Source: VRUE01 sp963824705 (lineage in GTDB: Bacteria > Actinomycetota > Thermoleophilia > Solirubrobacterales > 70-9). Taken from it: 64,000 nt of DNA. The notes beneath the pieces were generated by a model. That model searched no databases. It saw only the letters and a list, made by a program, of their open reading frames with translations, and was not told where the DNA came from. Location of the stretch: the NCBI GenBank assembly GCA_963824705.1, contig CAWGQE010000003.1, positions 2,294,001-2,358,000 of the forward strand. Reading direction: 5' to 3'. This document shows, piece by piece, positions 8,403 to 16,773 of this stretch. Numbering within the stretch: the stretch's first letter is position 1; the number at the start of each line of letters is the position of its first letter. Both the position numbers and the translations under genes were made by a program.

Positions 8403-10456
8403 GAGAGCAGCTCCTTTGCGGCTTCGGCCACCCGGTCGGGGGAGAAGCCGAACTTGTCTTGGACATCCTTCAACGGCGCCGAGGTGCCAAACGTGTGCAT
8501 CCCTATCTTGACGCCGGCGGGGCCGACATAGCGGTCCCAGCCAAGCGTCGATGCCTCCTCGATCGACACGCGAGCGGTGACGCTCGCCGGCAATACTTCT
8601 TCCTTGTACCCGTCCTCTTGGCGGTCGAACAGCTCCCAGCAGGGCAGGCTGACGACGCGGGAGCGCACGCCTTCAGCGGCGAGCTCCTCGTGCGCGCCGA
8701 GCGCCAGCGCCACCTCACTGCCGGTCGCGATCAGGATCAGCTCGGGCTCACCATCACCGACTCCGTCGGTGATGGTGGAGTCGGCCAGTATGTAGCCGCC
8801 GCGCCGCAGCCCCTCGGCGGACCCGTACTTCTCACGGTCGAAGATCGGCACGTTCTGGCGAGTGAGGACGAGGGCGACCGGCTGGTGGGTGCGGTCGATC
8901 GCCACCCGCCATGCCTCGGCGACCTCGTTGGCGTCAGCGGGACGGATCACGTCGAGGCCGGGGATCGCGCGCAGCGAGGCGAGCTGCTCGACCGGCTGGT
9001 GGGTCGGGCCGTCCTCGCCGAGGCCGATCGAGTCGTGGGTGAAGAGGTGGATCACCGGCAGCTCCATCAGCGCCGAGAGGCGGATCGCCGGGCGGGCGTA
9101 GTCGGAAAAGGTCAGGTAGGTCGACCAGAGCGGCCGCAGCTTGGAGAGCGAGAGGCCGTTGGAGATCGCCGCCGACTCGTGCTCACGGATGCCGAGGTGC
9201 AGCTGGCGACCGTCGTAGGCCCCGGGCTCGAAGTCGACCGCGCCGTCGAAGCCGAGCCGGACCGAGGTCGAGTCGGTCAGGTCGGCGGAGCCGGCGAGCA
9301 GCCAGGGCACCCGCTCGGCGATGGCGTTCTCGACCTTCTGCGAGGCCTTGCGCGTGGCCAGCCCCTTCTCGTCGGGCTGGAAGCTGGGGATGTCGGCGTC
9401 CCAGCCGTCGGGGAGCGCGCGCCTCTGCGTCGCCTCGATCTCGGCGGCGAGGTCGGCGTTGTCGCCGGCGTAAGCGGCGAGCTTCGCCTCCCAATCGGCG
9501 CGCGCCTCGGCGCCACGCTTGCCGACGCCGGCGGCGAAGTTCTCCTTGACGCCGTCGGGGACGAGGAACTGGGCGTCCTCGGGCCAGCCGTAGGCGCGCT
9601 TGGTCTCGCGCACCTCCTCCTCGCCGAGCGGCTCGCCGTGGGCCGCGGCGGTGTCCTGCTTGTGCGGCGAGCCCCAGCCGATGTGGCTATCGACGACTAC
9701 CAGCGTCGGTCTTCCCTCCTCGGCCTTGAACTGCCGAAATGCAGAATCAATCCGATGGAGGTCGTTCGCGTCTTCGACACGGACGATGTTCCAGCCATAG
9801 CCCTCGAAGCGCAGGGGCACGTCGTCGCCGTAGGCCAGCTCGGTGCGGCCATCGATCGTGATGTGGTTGTTGTCGTAGATCCAGCAGAGGTTGTCGAGCT
9901 TGAGGTGGCCGGCGATTGAGGCGGCTTCGTTGGAGACGCCCTCCATCAGGCAGCCGTCGCCGGCAATCGCATAGACGTCGAAGTCGAAGAGCTCGGCGCC
10001 GTAACGGGCCCCCTGCCACTTGGAGGCGATCCCCATGCCGACGCTGGTCGCGATCCCCTGGCCGAGCGGGCCGGTGGTCGTCTCCACACCCGAGGTCCAG
10101 CGGTACTCGGGGTGGCCGGGGGCGCGCGAGTCGAGCTGGCGGAAGCTCTTGATGTCGTCGAGCGAGACCGAGGGACGGCCGACGACCTCGTAGTCGGGTT
10201 CGACCGCCTGCACCTCAGCCAAGAAGAGCAGCGAGTAGAGCAGCATCGAAGCGTGGCCGGCAGAGAGGACGAAGCGGTCGCGGTTGGGCCAGATCGGGTC
10301 AGCCGGGTCGAAACGCAGGAAGCGCTGCCAGAGCGTGTAGGCGACGGGCGCCATCGCCATCGGCGTCCCGGGATGGCCCGAGTTGGCCTTCTCGATCGCG
10401 TCGATCGACAGCGTGCGAATCGTGTTGATGCAGAGCTGGTCGATGTCCTGCGCCAT
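8399..10456 (-). CDS. tkt: transketolase
   Basis: 685 residues, usual for a full-length transketolase. The thiamine-diphosphate motif is GDGCLMEGVSNE through YDNNHITIDG. The N-terminal ANSGHPGTPMAMAP and the pyrimidine-domain HDSIGLGEDGPTHQP (catalytic His and Asp region) are intact. It transfers two-carbon ketol units between pentose, heptulose and hexose phosphates. ATG 10456 has no strong ribosome site (an AGGA lies about 14 bases upstream). It starts 49 bases after the stop of the Ser/Thr kinase, making the kinase the likely first gene of the operon. Confidence 0.96.
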   Translation of the reverse strand: MAQDIDQLCINTIRTLSIDAIEKANSGHPGTPMAMAPVAYTLWQRFLRFDPADPIWPNRDRFVLSAGHASMLLYSLLFLAEVQAVEPDYEVVGRPSVSLDDIKSFRQLDSRAPGHPEYRWTSGVETTTGPLGQGIATSVGMGIASKWQGARYGAELFDFDVYAIAGDGCLMEGVSNEAASIAGHLKLDNLCWIYDNNHITIDGRTELAYGDDVPLRFEGYGWNIVRVEDANDLHRIDSAFRQFKAEEGRPTLVVVDSHIGWGSPHKQDTAAAHGEPLGEEEVRETKRAYGWPEDAQFLVPDGVKENFAAGVGKRGAEARADWEAKLAAYAGDNADLAAEIEATQRRALPDGWDADIPSFQPDEKGLATRKASQKVENAIAERVPWLLAGSADLTDSTSVRLGFDGAVDFEPGAYDGRQLHLGIREHESAAISNGLSLSKLRPLWSTYLTFSDYARPAIRLSALMELPVIHLFTHDSIGLGEDGPTHQPVEQLASLRAIPGLDVIRPADANEVAEAWRVAIDRTHQPVALVLTRQNVPIFDREKYGSAEGLRRGGYILADSTITDGVGDGEPELILIATGSEVALALGAHEELAAEGVRSRVVSLPCWELFDRQEDGYKEEVLPASVTARVSIEEASTLGWDRYVGPAGVKIGMHTFGTSAPLKDVQDKFGFSPDRVAEAAKELLS

Positions 10457-10505
10457 GCCGGTGGCTTCGATCCTAGTGATTACCGCCGGCGATCCTGTGA
10501 ACGAC

Positions 10506-12308
10506 TCAGGGTTCGATGCGGGTGACCGTTCCGTCACCGTTGTTGGCAACCCAGACGGCTTCCTTGCCGACCGCGATCGCGCCGGGATTCGGGCCGACGG
10601 AGATCGGGTCCCCTTCCGTCTCGCCGCTTTCGATGCCGATCCGGCTGACCGTGCCTTCCGCCGAGTTGGCGACCCAGACGCTTTCCGTGCCGGCGTCGAT
10701 CCCGCCGGGCCGTTCGCCGACGGAGATCGGCACGCCGAAGAGGGTGTGGGTCGCGGGATCGACCCGGGTGACGCGGTCCACGCGGCTGTTGGCGACCCAG
10801 ACCAGGCCGCCACCGACAGTGACGCCGGCCGGGCCGCGACCCGCCGGGATCGGCGCACCTGCTGTCGCGGTGCCCAGGTCGACCCGCCGCACGGCGCCGG
10901 TGGAGGCGCTGCTCGCCCAAACGGCGCCCGCACCGACCGCGAGGCGAAGAGGCGCGGCATGCGGCGGGATGTCGCGCTTGAAGATCCGTCCCCCGGCCGC
11001 GTCGATCGCCGTTATCCCGTTGCCCGCATCGTCGGCGACCCAGACCCTGCCGCCGCCGAAGACGATCGCACCGGGGCGGCCGCCGACGTCGACCCTGGCG
11101 ATCACCCGTCCACCAGCGGGGTCGACCCGCAGGACCTCGCCACGGCGCGGGCTGGAAAGCCAGACCGAGCCGGCGCCGGTCGTCACTCCCGCGATTCCTT
11201 TTTCGAGACGAACGGGCCGGCCCGCGACGGCGGCGGTCCCGGGATCGACCCGGGAGAGGGTGCCGTCCGGGGCGCTGGTCACCCAGACGGCCTGCGGATC
11301 GACGGCGAGGCGCAGCGGCGGGTGGCCGATATCGATCGGCGCCGAGACGGAGGGGCCGTCGCCGCCCAGCAACAGGAAACCCAGCGAGACCGCGCCGACG
11401 AGAAGCGCGACCGCGGCCCCAAGCCACTGCTTCGTCCTCGTGGTGAGCCGGCGGCGGGCGGCGGGCGGGGCGCCGCCCAGGGGCAGAGTGGGTTGCTCGA
11501 GCGCCTCGGAGAGCACCAGCGTTGCCGCCGGTGTCGCCCCCTGGCGTTCGCGGGCGGCCTCGATCAGCTCGCCGGCGGTCCCGTAGCGCTGGGCGGGATC
11601 CTTGGCGACGGCGCGTTCGATCACCGTGTCGAGGCCCTGGGGCAGTTGGGGCTCGGCGTCGCCGCCGCGGCGCGCGTAGGGGACGACCCCGGTCAGCGAC
11701 TCGTAGAGGACACAGCCGAGCGAGTAGATGTCGGCCGCCGGGCCGACCTGCTCGCCGCGCCACTGCTCGGGCGACATGTATTCGACCGTGCCGACGACCG
11801 AGGTGCCGCTGAGCACCCCGCTGTCGCCGAGCGCCTTGGCGAGGCCGAAGTCGGTCAGGTAGGCACGCTCGCCTTCGAGCAGGATGTTGTGTGGCTTGAC
11901 GTCGCGATGGACGATGCCGGCGGTGTGGGCGGCGTCAAGGGCGGCGGCGACTTGGCCCAGTAGCTCGACCGCCTCGGCGGCCGGCAGCGGGCCGCCGTCC
12001 TTGATCCGCTTCTTCAGGTCGCCGCCCGCGATCAGGCGCATCGCGACGATCAGCTCGTCGTCTTCCTCGCGCGCGTCGAAGATCGGCACGACGGCTGGGT
12101 GGTCGAGGCTGGCGGCGAGGCGCGACTCGCGCAGGAAGCGGTCGCGGAACCCCTCGTCATCGGCGAACTGGCGCGCGATCACCTTCAACGCGACGGGACG
12201 GTCCAGCGCCAGGTGGGTCGCCCGGTAGACGACCCCCATCCCACCCCGCGCGATCAGCGCATCGAGGCGGTAACCCGCAAGCGTGGACCCGATGACAGGT
12301 TCTGCCAC
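10506..12308 (-). CDS. membrane Ser/Thr protein kinase with extracytoplasmic beta-propeller
   Basis: 600 residues. The cytoplasmic kinase domain (about 1-270) has the glycine loop RGGMGVVYRA, catalytic Lys42 in VALKVI, HRDVKPHN at 134-141, DFG at 153-155 and SPEQW, so it should be active. A single membrane helix follows near residues 295-315 (WLGAAVALLVGAVSLGF). The rest is about six repeats of the kind 'VWVANS...G-TVSRIDP', a Vgb/NHL-like propeller outside the cell that probably senses a ligand or the wall. PASTA repeats, usual in PknB, are absent. The GTG start at 12308 sits inside a perfect 31-bp palindrome. tkt begins 49 bases after its stop. Confidence 0.93.
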   Translation of the reverse strand: MAEPVIGSTLAGYRLDALIARGGMGVVYRATHLALDRPVALKVIARQFADDEGFRDRFLRESRLAASLDHPAVVPIFDAREEDDELIVAMRLIAGGDLKKRIKDGGPLPAAEAVELLGQVAAALDAAHTAGIVHRDVKPHNILLEGERAYLTDFGLAKALGDSGVLSGTSVVGTVEYMSPEQWRGEQVGPAADIYSLGCVLYESLTGVVPYARRGGDAEPQLPQGLDTVIERAVAKDPAQRYGTAGELIEAARERQGATPAATLVLSEALEQPTLPLGGAPPAARRRLTTRTKQWLGAAVALLVGAVSLGFLLLGGDGPSVSAPIDIGHPPLRLAVDPQAVWVTSAPDGTLSRVDPGTAAVAGRPVRLEKGIAGVTTGAGSVWLSSPRRGEVLRVDPAGGRVIARVDVGGRPGAIVFGGGRVWVADDAGNGITAIDAAGGRIFKRDIPPHAAPLRLAVGAGAVWASSASTGAVRRVDLGTATAGAPIPAGRGPAGVTVGGGLVWVANSRVDRVTRVDPATHTLFGVPISVGERPGGIDAGTESVWVANSAEGTVSRIGIESGETEGDPISVGPNPGAIAVGKEAVWVANNGDGTVTRIEP

Positions 12309-12334
12309 GCGGCGGTTATATACCGCCGCGTGGC
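12304..12334. promoter_or_regulatory. perfect 31-bp palindrome over kinase -10 and start codon
   Basis: Arms GCCACGCGGCGGT and ACCGCCGCGTGGC (13 bp, perfect) flank the 5-base centre TATAT. On the minus strand the centre supplies TATAAC, 6 bases before the kinase GTG, and the start codon lies in the distal arm. No ribosome-binding site is seen, so transcription and translation probably start together here. The layout fits an operator for a dimeric repressor, or an RNA hairpin if the TolB-like gene upstream is read through. Confidence 0.55.
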
Positions 12335-12353
12335 GTCCCCTATCGGCGCCGTC

Positions 12354-13394
12354 CTAGCGGACCGGCTGCCATGCGATCACCGGACCGATGACAGTGCCGT
12401 CTTTTTCGGAGGCCTCGAAGCCTTCCGCGAGCTGGGTTTGACGGCGGTTGGCAACGTCGATCGCGACCAGCGACTGCTGTTCTTCGACCGCGACGAACGC
12501 CGCGACCTGGCGCCCGTCCGAGGAGAAGACGCCGTTGGTCTTCGAGCCGTCCGGCAGCTGGGCGAGCTTGCGCGCCTTGCCCGGGCCGATCCGCTTCGAC
12601 CAGAGACCCTGGTCGCGGCGGAAGAGGACCGTGTGGCCATCGGGCGAGACGTCTTCGACGTAGGCCGAGCCGACGCCGCGGATCAGCGGCCGCACCCTGC
12701 TGCCGTTGCTGCGCATCGTGTACACATCGGCGTAAGCGGCCGGGCCTTCGCTGCTCTCGCCGCGGCTGAAGACGATGCCCTCGTCGTCGGCGAAGTAGCC
12801 CGGTGCGAACTCGTCGAGCCCGGCGGTGTGGGTCAGCCGCCGCAACCCGATGCCGGCCGGTTTCACCGAGAACAGGTCGTCGTTGCCGGCGGCGTCGCGG
12901 ACGAAGGCGATCATGCGGCCGTCGGGCGAGAACGTCGCTTCGCGCTCGTCCGCCGCCGAGGAGACGAGTGCGTGCGCCCCTCCCCCGGCGATCCCGACCG
13001 TGTAGAGGTCGCGCGGGGCGCCCGCCGCCGCACGCCGCTCGAAGACGACATAGCGACCGTTTGGCGCGACGAGCGGACGCCCGTCGATCTCGGCCCCGCT
13101 GGTCAACTGGCGCTGGCCAGAGCCGTCGGGACGGATCGAGTAGATGTCGCCGCCGCGGACGAAGGCGATCGTGCGGCCGTCGGCTGAGAAGGCCGGTTCG
13201 GTGTCGGTCGGGTCTTCGGTGATCTGATTGAGGTGACCGGACTTGACGGCAAAGAGGCCGCCCTTGACTTCTTTGCCGACCGTCGTCGATTTGGAATAGA
13301 CGACGGCGCGGGGCGAAGCCGCCCAAGCCGCGGTCGCCGAGACGGCGAGAGCGAGCAGGGCGAGGATCGAGATGAGCAGTGATCGGTGGCGCAT
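12354..13394 (-). CDS. secreted TolB/PD40-type beta-propeller protein
   Basis: 346 residues from ATG 13394, with AAAGGA 7 bases upstream. It has a classic signal peptide (MRHRSLLISILALLALAVS, then AWA) and six PD40/TolB-like blades, each with a phrase such as FSADGRTIAFVRGGDIY, FSPDGRMIAFVRDA or VSPDGHTVLFRR. No catalytic domain is present. It is exported and probably binds a protein or wall component. It lies upstream of the propeller kinase on the same strand, 45 bases apart, so the two might share a signal or transcript; that link is inference. Confidence 0.88.
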   Translation of the reverse strand: MRHRSLLISILALLALAVSATAAWAASPRAVVYSKSTTVGKEVKGGLFAVKSGHLNQITEDPTDTEPAFSADGRTIAFVRGGDIYSIRPDGSGQRQLTSGAEIDGRPLVAPNGRYVVFERRAAAGAPRDLYTVGIAGGGAHALVSSAADEREATFSPDGRMIAFVRDAAGNDDLFSVKPAGIGLRRLTHTAGLDEFAPGYFADDEGIVFSRGESSEGPAAYADVYTMRSNGSRVRPLIRGVGSAYVEDVSPDGHTVLFRRDQGLWSKRIGPGKARKLAQLPDGSKTNGVFSSDGRQVAAFVAVEEQQSLVAIDVANRRQTQLAEGFEASEKDGTVIGPVIAWQPVR

Positions 13395-13505
13395 GGCAAT
13401 TCCTTTCGTTGATGGAACCTGCGCCATCGATGCTGCGCGGACGAAGCGAACGCGCCAACGACAACAGCGCCCCTCACCGAGCCACGTCTGGCCCACCACG
13501 AGCCA

Positions 13506-13550
13506 CGAGACCGCAAAAACCCGTCTTGAAGAAGGGTTTTTGCGGTCTCG
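13506..13550 (-). terminator. perfect 17-bp hairpin downstream of the FHA-HTH gene
   Basis: Arms CGAGACCGCAAAAACCC and GGGTTTTTGCGGTCTCG are exact inverted copies around an 11-base loop. It begins 12 bases after the stop of the FHA-HTH gene and upstream of the TolB-like gene, so it probably terminates the former. A run of five A/T pairs sits within the stem rather than after it. Confidence 0.65.
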
Positions 13551-13562
13551 GCGTATCTCGGC

Positions 13563-14147
13563 TTACTTTGGGCGGTCGAGGCCGAGCTCGATCACGCGGG
13601 CGGCGATCAGGCGGGGACGCTCGCGGCCGGTGTCGCCGGGGACGTCGAGCTTGGCGGCGAGCGCGTCGAGGCGGCGCTGGGCGGTGCGCTCGCTGACGTG
13701 GAGCGCCTCGGCGAGCTCTGCGCGCGTCGCGGGGCGGCCAGCGAAGGCCCCCTCGCTGCGGTAGGGGGCGACGAGCGCCGCCGCGGTCGCCCGCTCCTCC
13801 TCGCTGAGCGCGACCGAGGGCTCACTCGCGGCGACGGTGGCCCCCGCCCGGCCGGGGGCCGGATCGGAGACTTCGAGCCGGTACTCCGCCACGGTCAGCA
13901 CGTCGCCGTTGCGGAGGCGCCGCGGCCGGTCCAGCGGCTCACCGTTCAGGGCGGTTCCGTTGCGGCTGTCGAGGTCGGTCGCCATCAGCACACCGGCGCG
14001 GCTCTCGATCTCGAGGTGATGCCAGGAGACGGCCTTGTCGTCGATGCAGACGCCGGCCTCGGGGTCGCGCCCGACCGTGGTCCGCGCCCCCAGCGCGACC
14101 GAGCGCGGCTCCGCGCCCTTTCCCGTCAACCAGACCCGAGCGTCCAT
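13563..14147 (-). CDS. FHA-domain protein with C-terminal helix-turn-helix
   Basis: 194 residues. Residues 1-90 form a forkhead-associated domain, which binds phosphothreonine: VGRDPEAG, SWHHLEIE (the conserved Ser and His), DLDSRNGTALNGE and LRNGD are all present. The C-terminal third contains TRAELAEALHVSERTAQRRL, a helix-turn-helix. It is therefore a candidate DNA-binding protein that responds to a phosphorylated partner, plausibly linked to the Ser/Thr kinase 1.3 kb away. The start ATG 14147 is only 27 bases from the rpiA start on the other strand; a TATGCT hexamer at 14157-14162 (minus strand) lies 9 bases before it and no ribosome site is seen. Confidence 0.87.
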   Translation of the reverse strand: MDARVWLTGKGAEPRSVALGARTTVGRDPEAGVCIDDKAVSWHHLEIESRAGVLMATDLDSRNGTALNGEPLDRPRRLRNGDVLTVAEYRLEVSDPAPGRAGATVAASEPSVALSEEERATAAALVAPYRSEGAFAGRPATRAELAEALHVSERTAQRRLDALAAKLDVPGDTGRERPRLIAARVIELGLDRPK

Positions 14148-14156
14148 CGCTCCGCG

Positions 14157-14166
14157 AGCATAGAGT
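14157..14166. promoter_or_regulatory. overlapping divergent -10 hexamers for FHA-HTH and rpiA
   Basis: TAGAGT (14161-14166, plus) lies 8 bases before the rpiA GTG, and TATGCT (14162-14157, minus) lies 9 bases before the FHA-HTH ATG. The two share bases 14161-14162. Both fit the actinobacterial TANNNT pattern at a leaderless distance, so only one promoter could be melted at a time. Confidence 0.4.
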
Positions 14167-14174
14167 CCTCGCCC

Positions 14175-14822
14175 GTGGGAGCCGACGACGAGAAGCGGAT
14201 CGCCGCCGAGGCCGCGGCGGCACTGGTCGAGGACGGTATGACGATCGGCCTCGGCACCGGCTCGACCGTTGCCCACCTCCTGCCGGCGATCGCCGCCCGC
14301 GGGCTGAGCGACATCCGCTGCGTCGCCACCTCGGTTGCGACCGAGCAGCAGGCGCGTGAGCTGGGCATCCCGGTAGAGGAGTTCAGCGAGCTGGAGCGAC
14401 TCGACATCGCGATCGACGGCACCGACCAGGTGACCCCCGACGGCTGGCTGATCAAGGGGGGCGGCGCCGCCCACCAACGCGAGAAGATCGTCGCCGCCGC
14501 GGCCGAGCGCTTCGTCGTCATCGCCGACTCGAGCAAGCCGGTCGATTCGCTCAGCGCGCCGGTGCCGCTCGAGCTGCTCGCCTTCGGCCTGCGCTCGACC
14601 CTTGCCCGTCTAGGCCCAGAAGTCGATTTGCGCGACGTACCGCCCAGCCCCGACGGGGGCGTCATCGCCGATTACCGTGGCGAGATCGGCGACCCTGCAA
14701 TCCTCGCCGCCCGCCTCGAGGCCGACCCGGGAATCTCCTCGCACGGCCTCTTCCCCCCGGATATGGTGAGCGAGGTGCTGGTCGGGGCAGGCGACTCAGT
14801 GAACCATTTGACGTTGAGCTAG
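14175..14822 (+). CDS. rpiA: ribose-5-phosphate isomerase A
   Basis: 215 residues, typical RpiA. It interconverts ribose-5-phosphate and ribulose-5-phosphate. Motifs are IGLGTGSTVAHLL for phosphate binding, VATSVATEQQARELG, DIAIDGTDQVT with the catalytic Asp pair, LIKGGGAAHQREKI, and a C-terminal FPPDMVSEVLVG. The start is GTG 14175, because family homology begins within a few residues and there is no better start; no ribosome-binding site precedes it, which suggests leaderless translation. It is divergent from the FHA-HTH gene and completes the non-oxidative branch encoded by tkt and tal nearby. Confidence 0.95.
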   Translation: MGADDEKRIAAEAAAALVEDGMTIGLGTGSTVAHLLPAIAARGLSDIRCVATSVATEQQARELGIPVEEFSELERLDIAIDGTDQVTPDGWLIKGGGAAHQREKIVAAAAERFVVIADSSKPVDSLSAPVPLELLAFGLRSTLARLGPEVDLRDVPPSPDGGVIADYRGEIGDPAILAARLEADPGISSHGLFPPDMVSEVLVGAGDSVNHLTLS

Positions 14823-14859
14823 CTCTGCACCGCTTTCCACACCGACCGAGGAGACCGAG

Positions 14860-16224
14860 ATGACCGACTTCACCGGGCTGGCGCTCGCCGGCCGGATCGC
14901 CACCCCCGACGACTCCGACTGGGACCAGGCGCGGCTCGCCTGGAACCTGGCAGCCGATCAGCGGCCGGTTGCCGTCGTCTTCGCCGAGAGCGCCGAGGAC
15001 GTCGTCGCGACTGTCGGCTTCGCCGCGACACACGACCTCAAGATCGCCGCCCAGGGCACCGGCCACGGCGCCGCGCCGCTGGCCCCGCTCGACGGGACGA
15101 TCCTGCTCAAGACCGAGCGGATGCGCGGAATCGAGGTCGACCCCGACGCCGGCACGGCGCGCCTCGAAGCGGGCGTCCTCTCCCTGGAGCTTGCCGAGGC
15201 GGCGGGCGAGCACGGGATGTGCTCGCTGCCCGGCTCCTCCCCGGACGTCGGCGTCACCGGTTACACGCTGGGAGGCGGCCTGAGCTGGCTCGGCCGGCGC
15301 TACGGATTCGCCTGCAACCGCGTCGGCGCGGTCGAGCTGGTCACCGCCGAGGGAGAGCCCCGCACCGTCGACGCCGACAACGACCCGGACCTCTTCTGGG
15401 CGATGCGCGGCGGCGGGGGCGGTTACGCCGTCGTCACCGCCCTTAGCGTCAACCTGCTGCCGATCGACGAGATCTACGCGGGCGCGCTGGTCTTCCCCGC
15501 CGAGGTCGGCGCCGAGGCCGTCCGCGCCTACCGCGACTGGGCGGCCGGCGTTCCCGACGAGGTCACCTCGGTGGTCCGCTTCGTCACCCCGCCGCCGATC
15601 CCCGACGTGCCGGAGCCGATCCGGGGCAGACCGCTGCTGACGATCGACGGGGCCTGCATCGGCGACCAGGCCGAAGGCGAAGCGATGTTCGCGCCGCTGC
15701 GCGAGATCGGCGAGACGATCATGGACACCTTCGCCTGGATGCCCGCCGCGGGGCTGTGCCGGATCCACATGGATCCCGAGAACCCGGTGCCCGGGGTCGG
15801 CGAAGGAGGGACGATCCGCGACCTGCCGGACGAGGCGATCGACGCCTTCGTCTCGGTCGCCGGGCCCGGCTCGGGCTCGCCGCTGCTGCTCAGCGAGCTG
15901 CGCCATATCGGCGGAGCGCTCGGCCGCCGGGACGAGAGCGGCGGCGCCCTCTCGCACCTCGACGCCGGCTTTGCCATGTACAGCGTCGGCATGCCGATGA
16001 CGCCGCAGCTGGGCGAGGCGATCCCCGCCCACCTGGCCAAGATCGCGGAGACGATGCGCCCCTGGCGGGCCGACGGCGGCTATTACAACTTCTCCGAGGC
16101 CCCCTGCGACGTCGACGCGATCCTGCCGCCCGACGTCTGCGCCCGCCTCGGCGAGGTCAAGAGCAAGTGGGACCCCGAGGGACGAGTGGTCGCCAACCAC
16201 GCCGTCTCCCTGGGCGAGGTCTGA
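14860..16224 (+). CDS. FAD-linked oxidase, berberine-bridge (BBE-like) family
   Basis: 454 residues. The N-terminal PCMH FAD-binding domain (about 30-205) has QGTGHGAAPL, whose His is the usual 8-alpha-linked flavin attachment point, then SSPDVGVTGYTLGGGLSWLG. In doubly linked relatives a Cys stands just before the 'VGxxG' segment; here it is Ser/Asp, so a single covalent bond is expected. The C-terminal BBE segment reads YYNFSEAP...KSKWDPEGRV. It would oxidise an alcohol or a sugar/alkaloid-like substrate with O2, substrate unknown. GAGGAG lies 6-7 bases before ATG 14860. It follows rpiA by 37 bases and may share its transcript. Confidence 0.88.
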   Translation: MTDFTGLALAGRIATPDDSDWDQARLAWNLAADQRPVAVVFAESAEDVVATVGFAATHDLKIAAQGTGHGAAPLAPLDGTILLKTERMRGIEVDPDAGTARLEAGVLSLELAEAAGEHGMCSLPGSSPDVGVTGYTLGGGLSWLGRRYGFACNRVGAVELVTAEGEPRTVDADNDPDLFWAMRGGGGGYAVVTALSVNLLPIDEIYAGALVFPAEVGAEAVRAYRDWAAGVPDEVTSVVRFVTPPPIPDVPEPIRGRPLLTIDGACIGDQAEGEAMFAPLREIGETIMDTFAWMPAAGLCRIHMDPENPVPGVGEGGTIRDLPDEAIDAFVSVAGPGSGSPLLLSELRHIGGALGRRDESGGALSHLDAGFAMYSVGMPMTPQLGEAIPAHLAKIAETMRPWRADGGYYNFSEAPCDVDAILPPDVCARLGEVKSKWDPEGRVVANHAVSLGEV

Positions 16225-16236
16225 GCGAGGGGCAAC

Positions 16237-16773
16237 TCAGACCGAGAGGGCTTTCAGCTTCTCGACCGCGGGGTCGTCCTCGCCGATCAGGTTGGCGATC
16301 GTCAAAGCCGCATCCTCGATGTCCTCCGGCGTCGCAACGGCGATCGCCTCGATGTCGGCCCAGTCCTTGGTGCGGTCGAAGAAGGCCTTGAAGATGACGA
16401 GAGAGGCGCAATCGAGCACCGGGATGCTTCGCCCCTCGAGCTGGACCCACACAACCGAGGACGCCACCGCATCGTGCAACGGGATGTTGTTGAGGAAGAC
16501 GTCGATCGGGGTTCCATCCCAGTCGAGACGAGCCTGGCCATCGCGCTCGACTTTGGAGATGTCTTTTTTTCTCACCCGCACTCCCTTTGGCAGCGAAGCG
16601 AGGACCGACCTGGCCTCGGCGGCGTCGATGAAGATGTTGACGTCGAGGTCGCGCGTTCCGCGAGGCTCCTCGACACAGTAGGCAAGGGCGATCGCCCCAC
16701 CGAAGGCATGAGGGAGGCCGGCGTCGGTCAGCGCATCGTGGATCTCGAACAGTTTTTCGACCAGCTCGCTCAT
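16237..16773 (-). CDS. nucleotidyltransferase-fold protein, AbiEii-like (toxin candidate)
   Basis: 178 residues. The nucleotidyltransferase core reads FGGAIALAYCVEEPRGT followed by RDLDVNIF: the GG loop and the DLD metal-binding pair of the AbiEii/MenT-type superfamily. A further acidic strand, TPIDVFLNN, supplies a possible third carboxylate. Members of this group transfer nucleotides to tRNA or protein and act as toxins or phage-exclusion effectors; others are uncharacterised. ATG 16773 overlaps the stop of the XRE regulator (ATGA), the usual antitoxin-first order. It is convergent with the flavin oxidase, 12 bases apart. The specific family is uncertain. Confidence 0.75.
   Translation of the reverse strand: MSELVEKLFEIHDALTDAGLPHAFGGAIALAYCVEEPRGTRDLDVNIFIDAAEARSVLASLPKGVRVRKKDISKVERDGQARLDWDGTPIDVFLNNIPLHDAVASSVVWVQLEGRSIPVLDCASLVIFKAFFDRTKDWADIEAIAVATPEDIEDAALTIANLIGEDDPAVEKLKALSV

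Noticed and set aside
10457..10960. Apparent N-terminal extension of transketolase
   Set aside because: It overlaps the conserved C-terminal blades of the kinase in another frame; transketolase homology starts at 10456.
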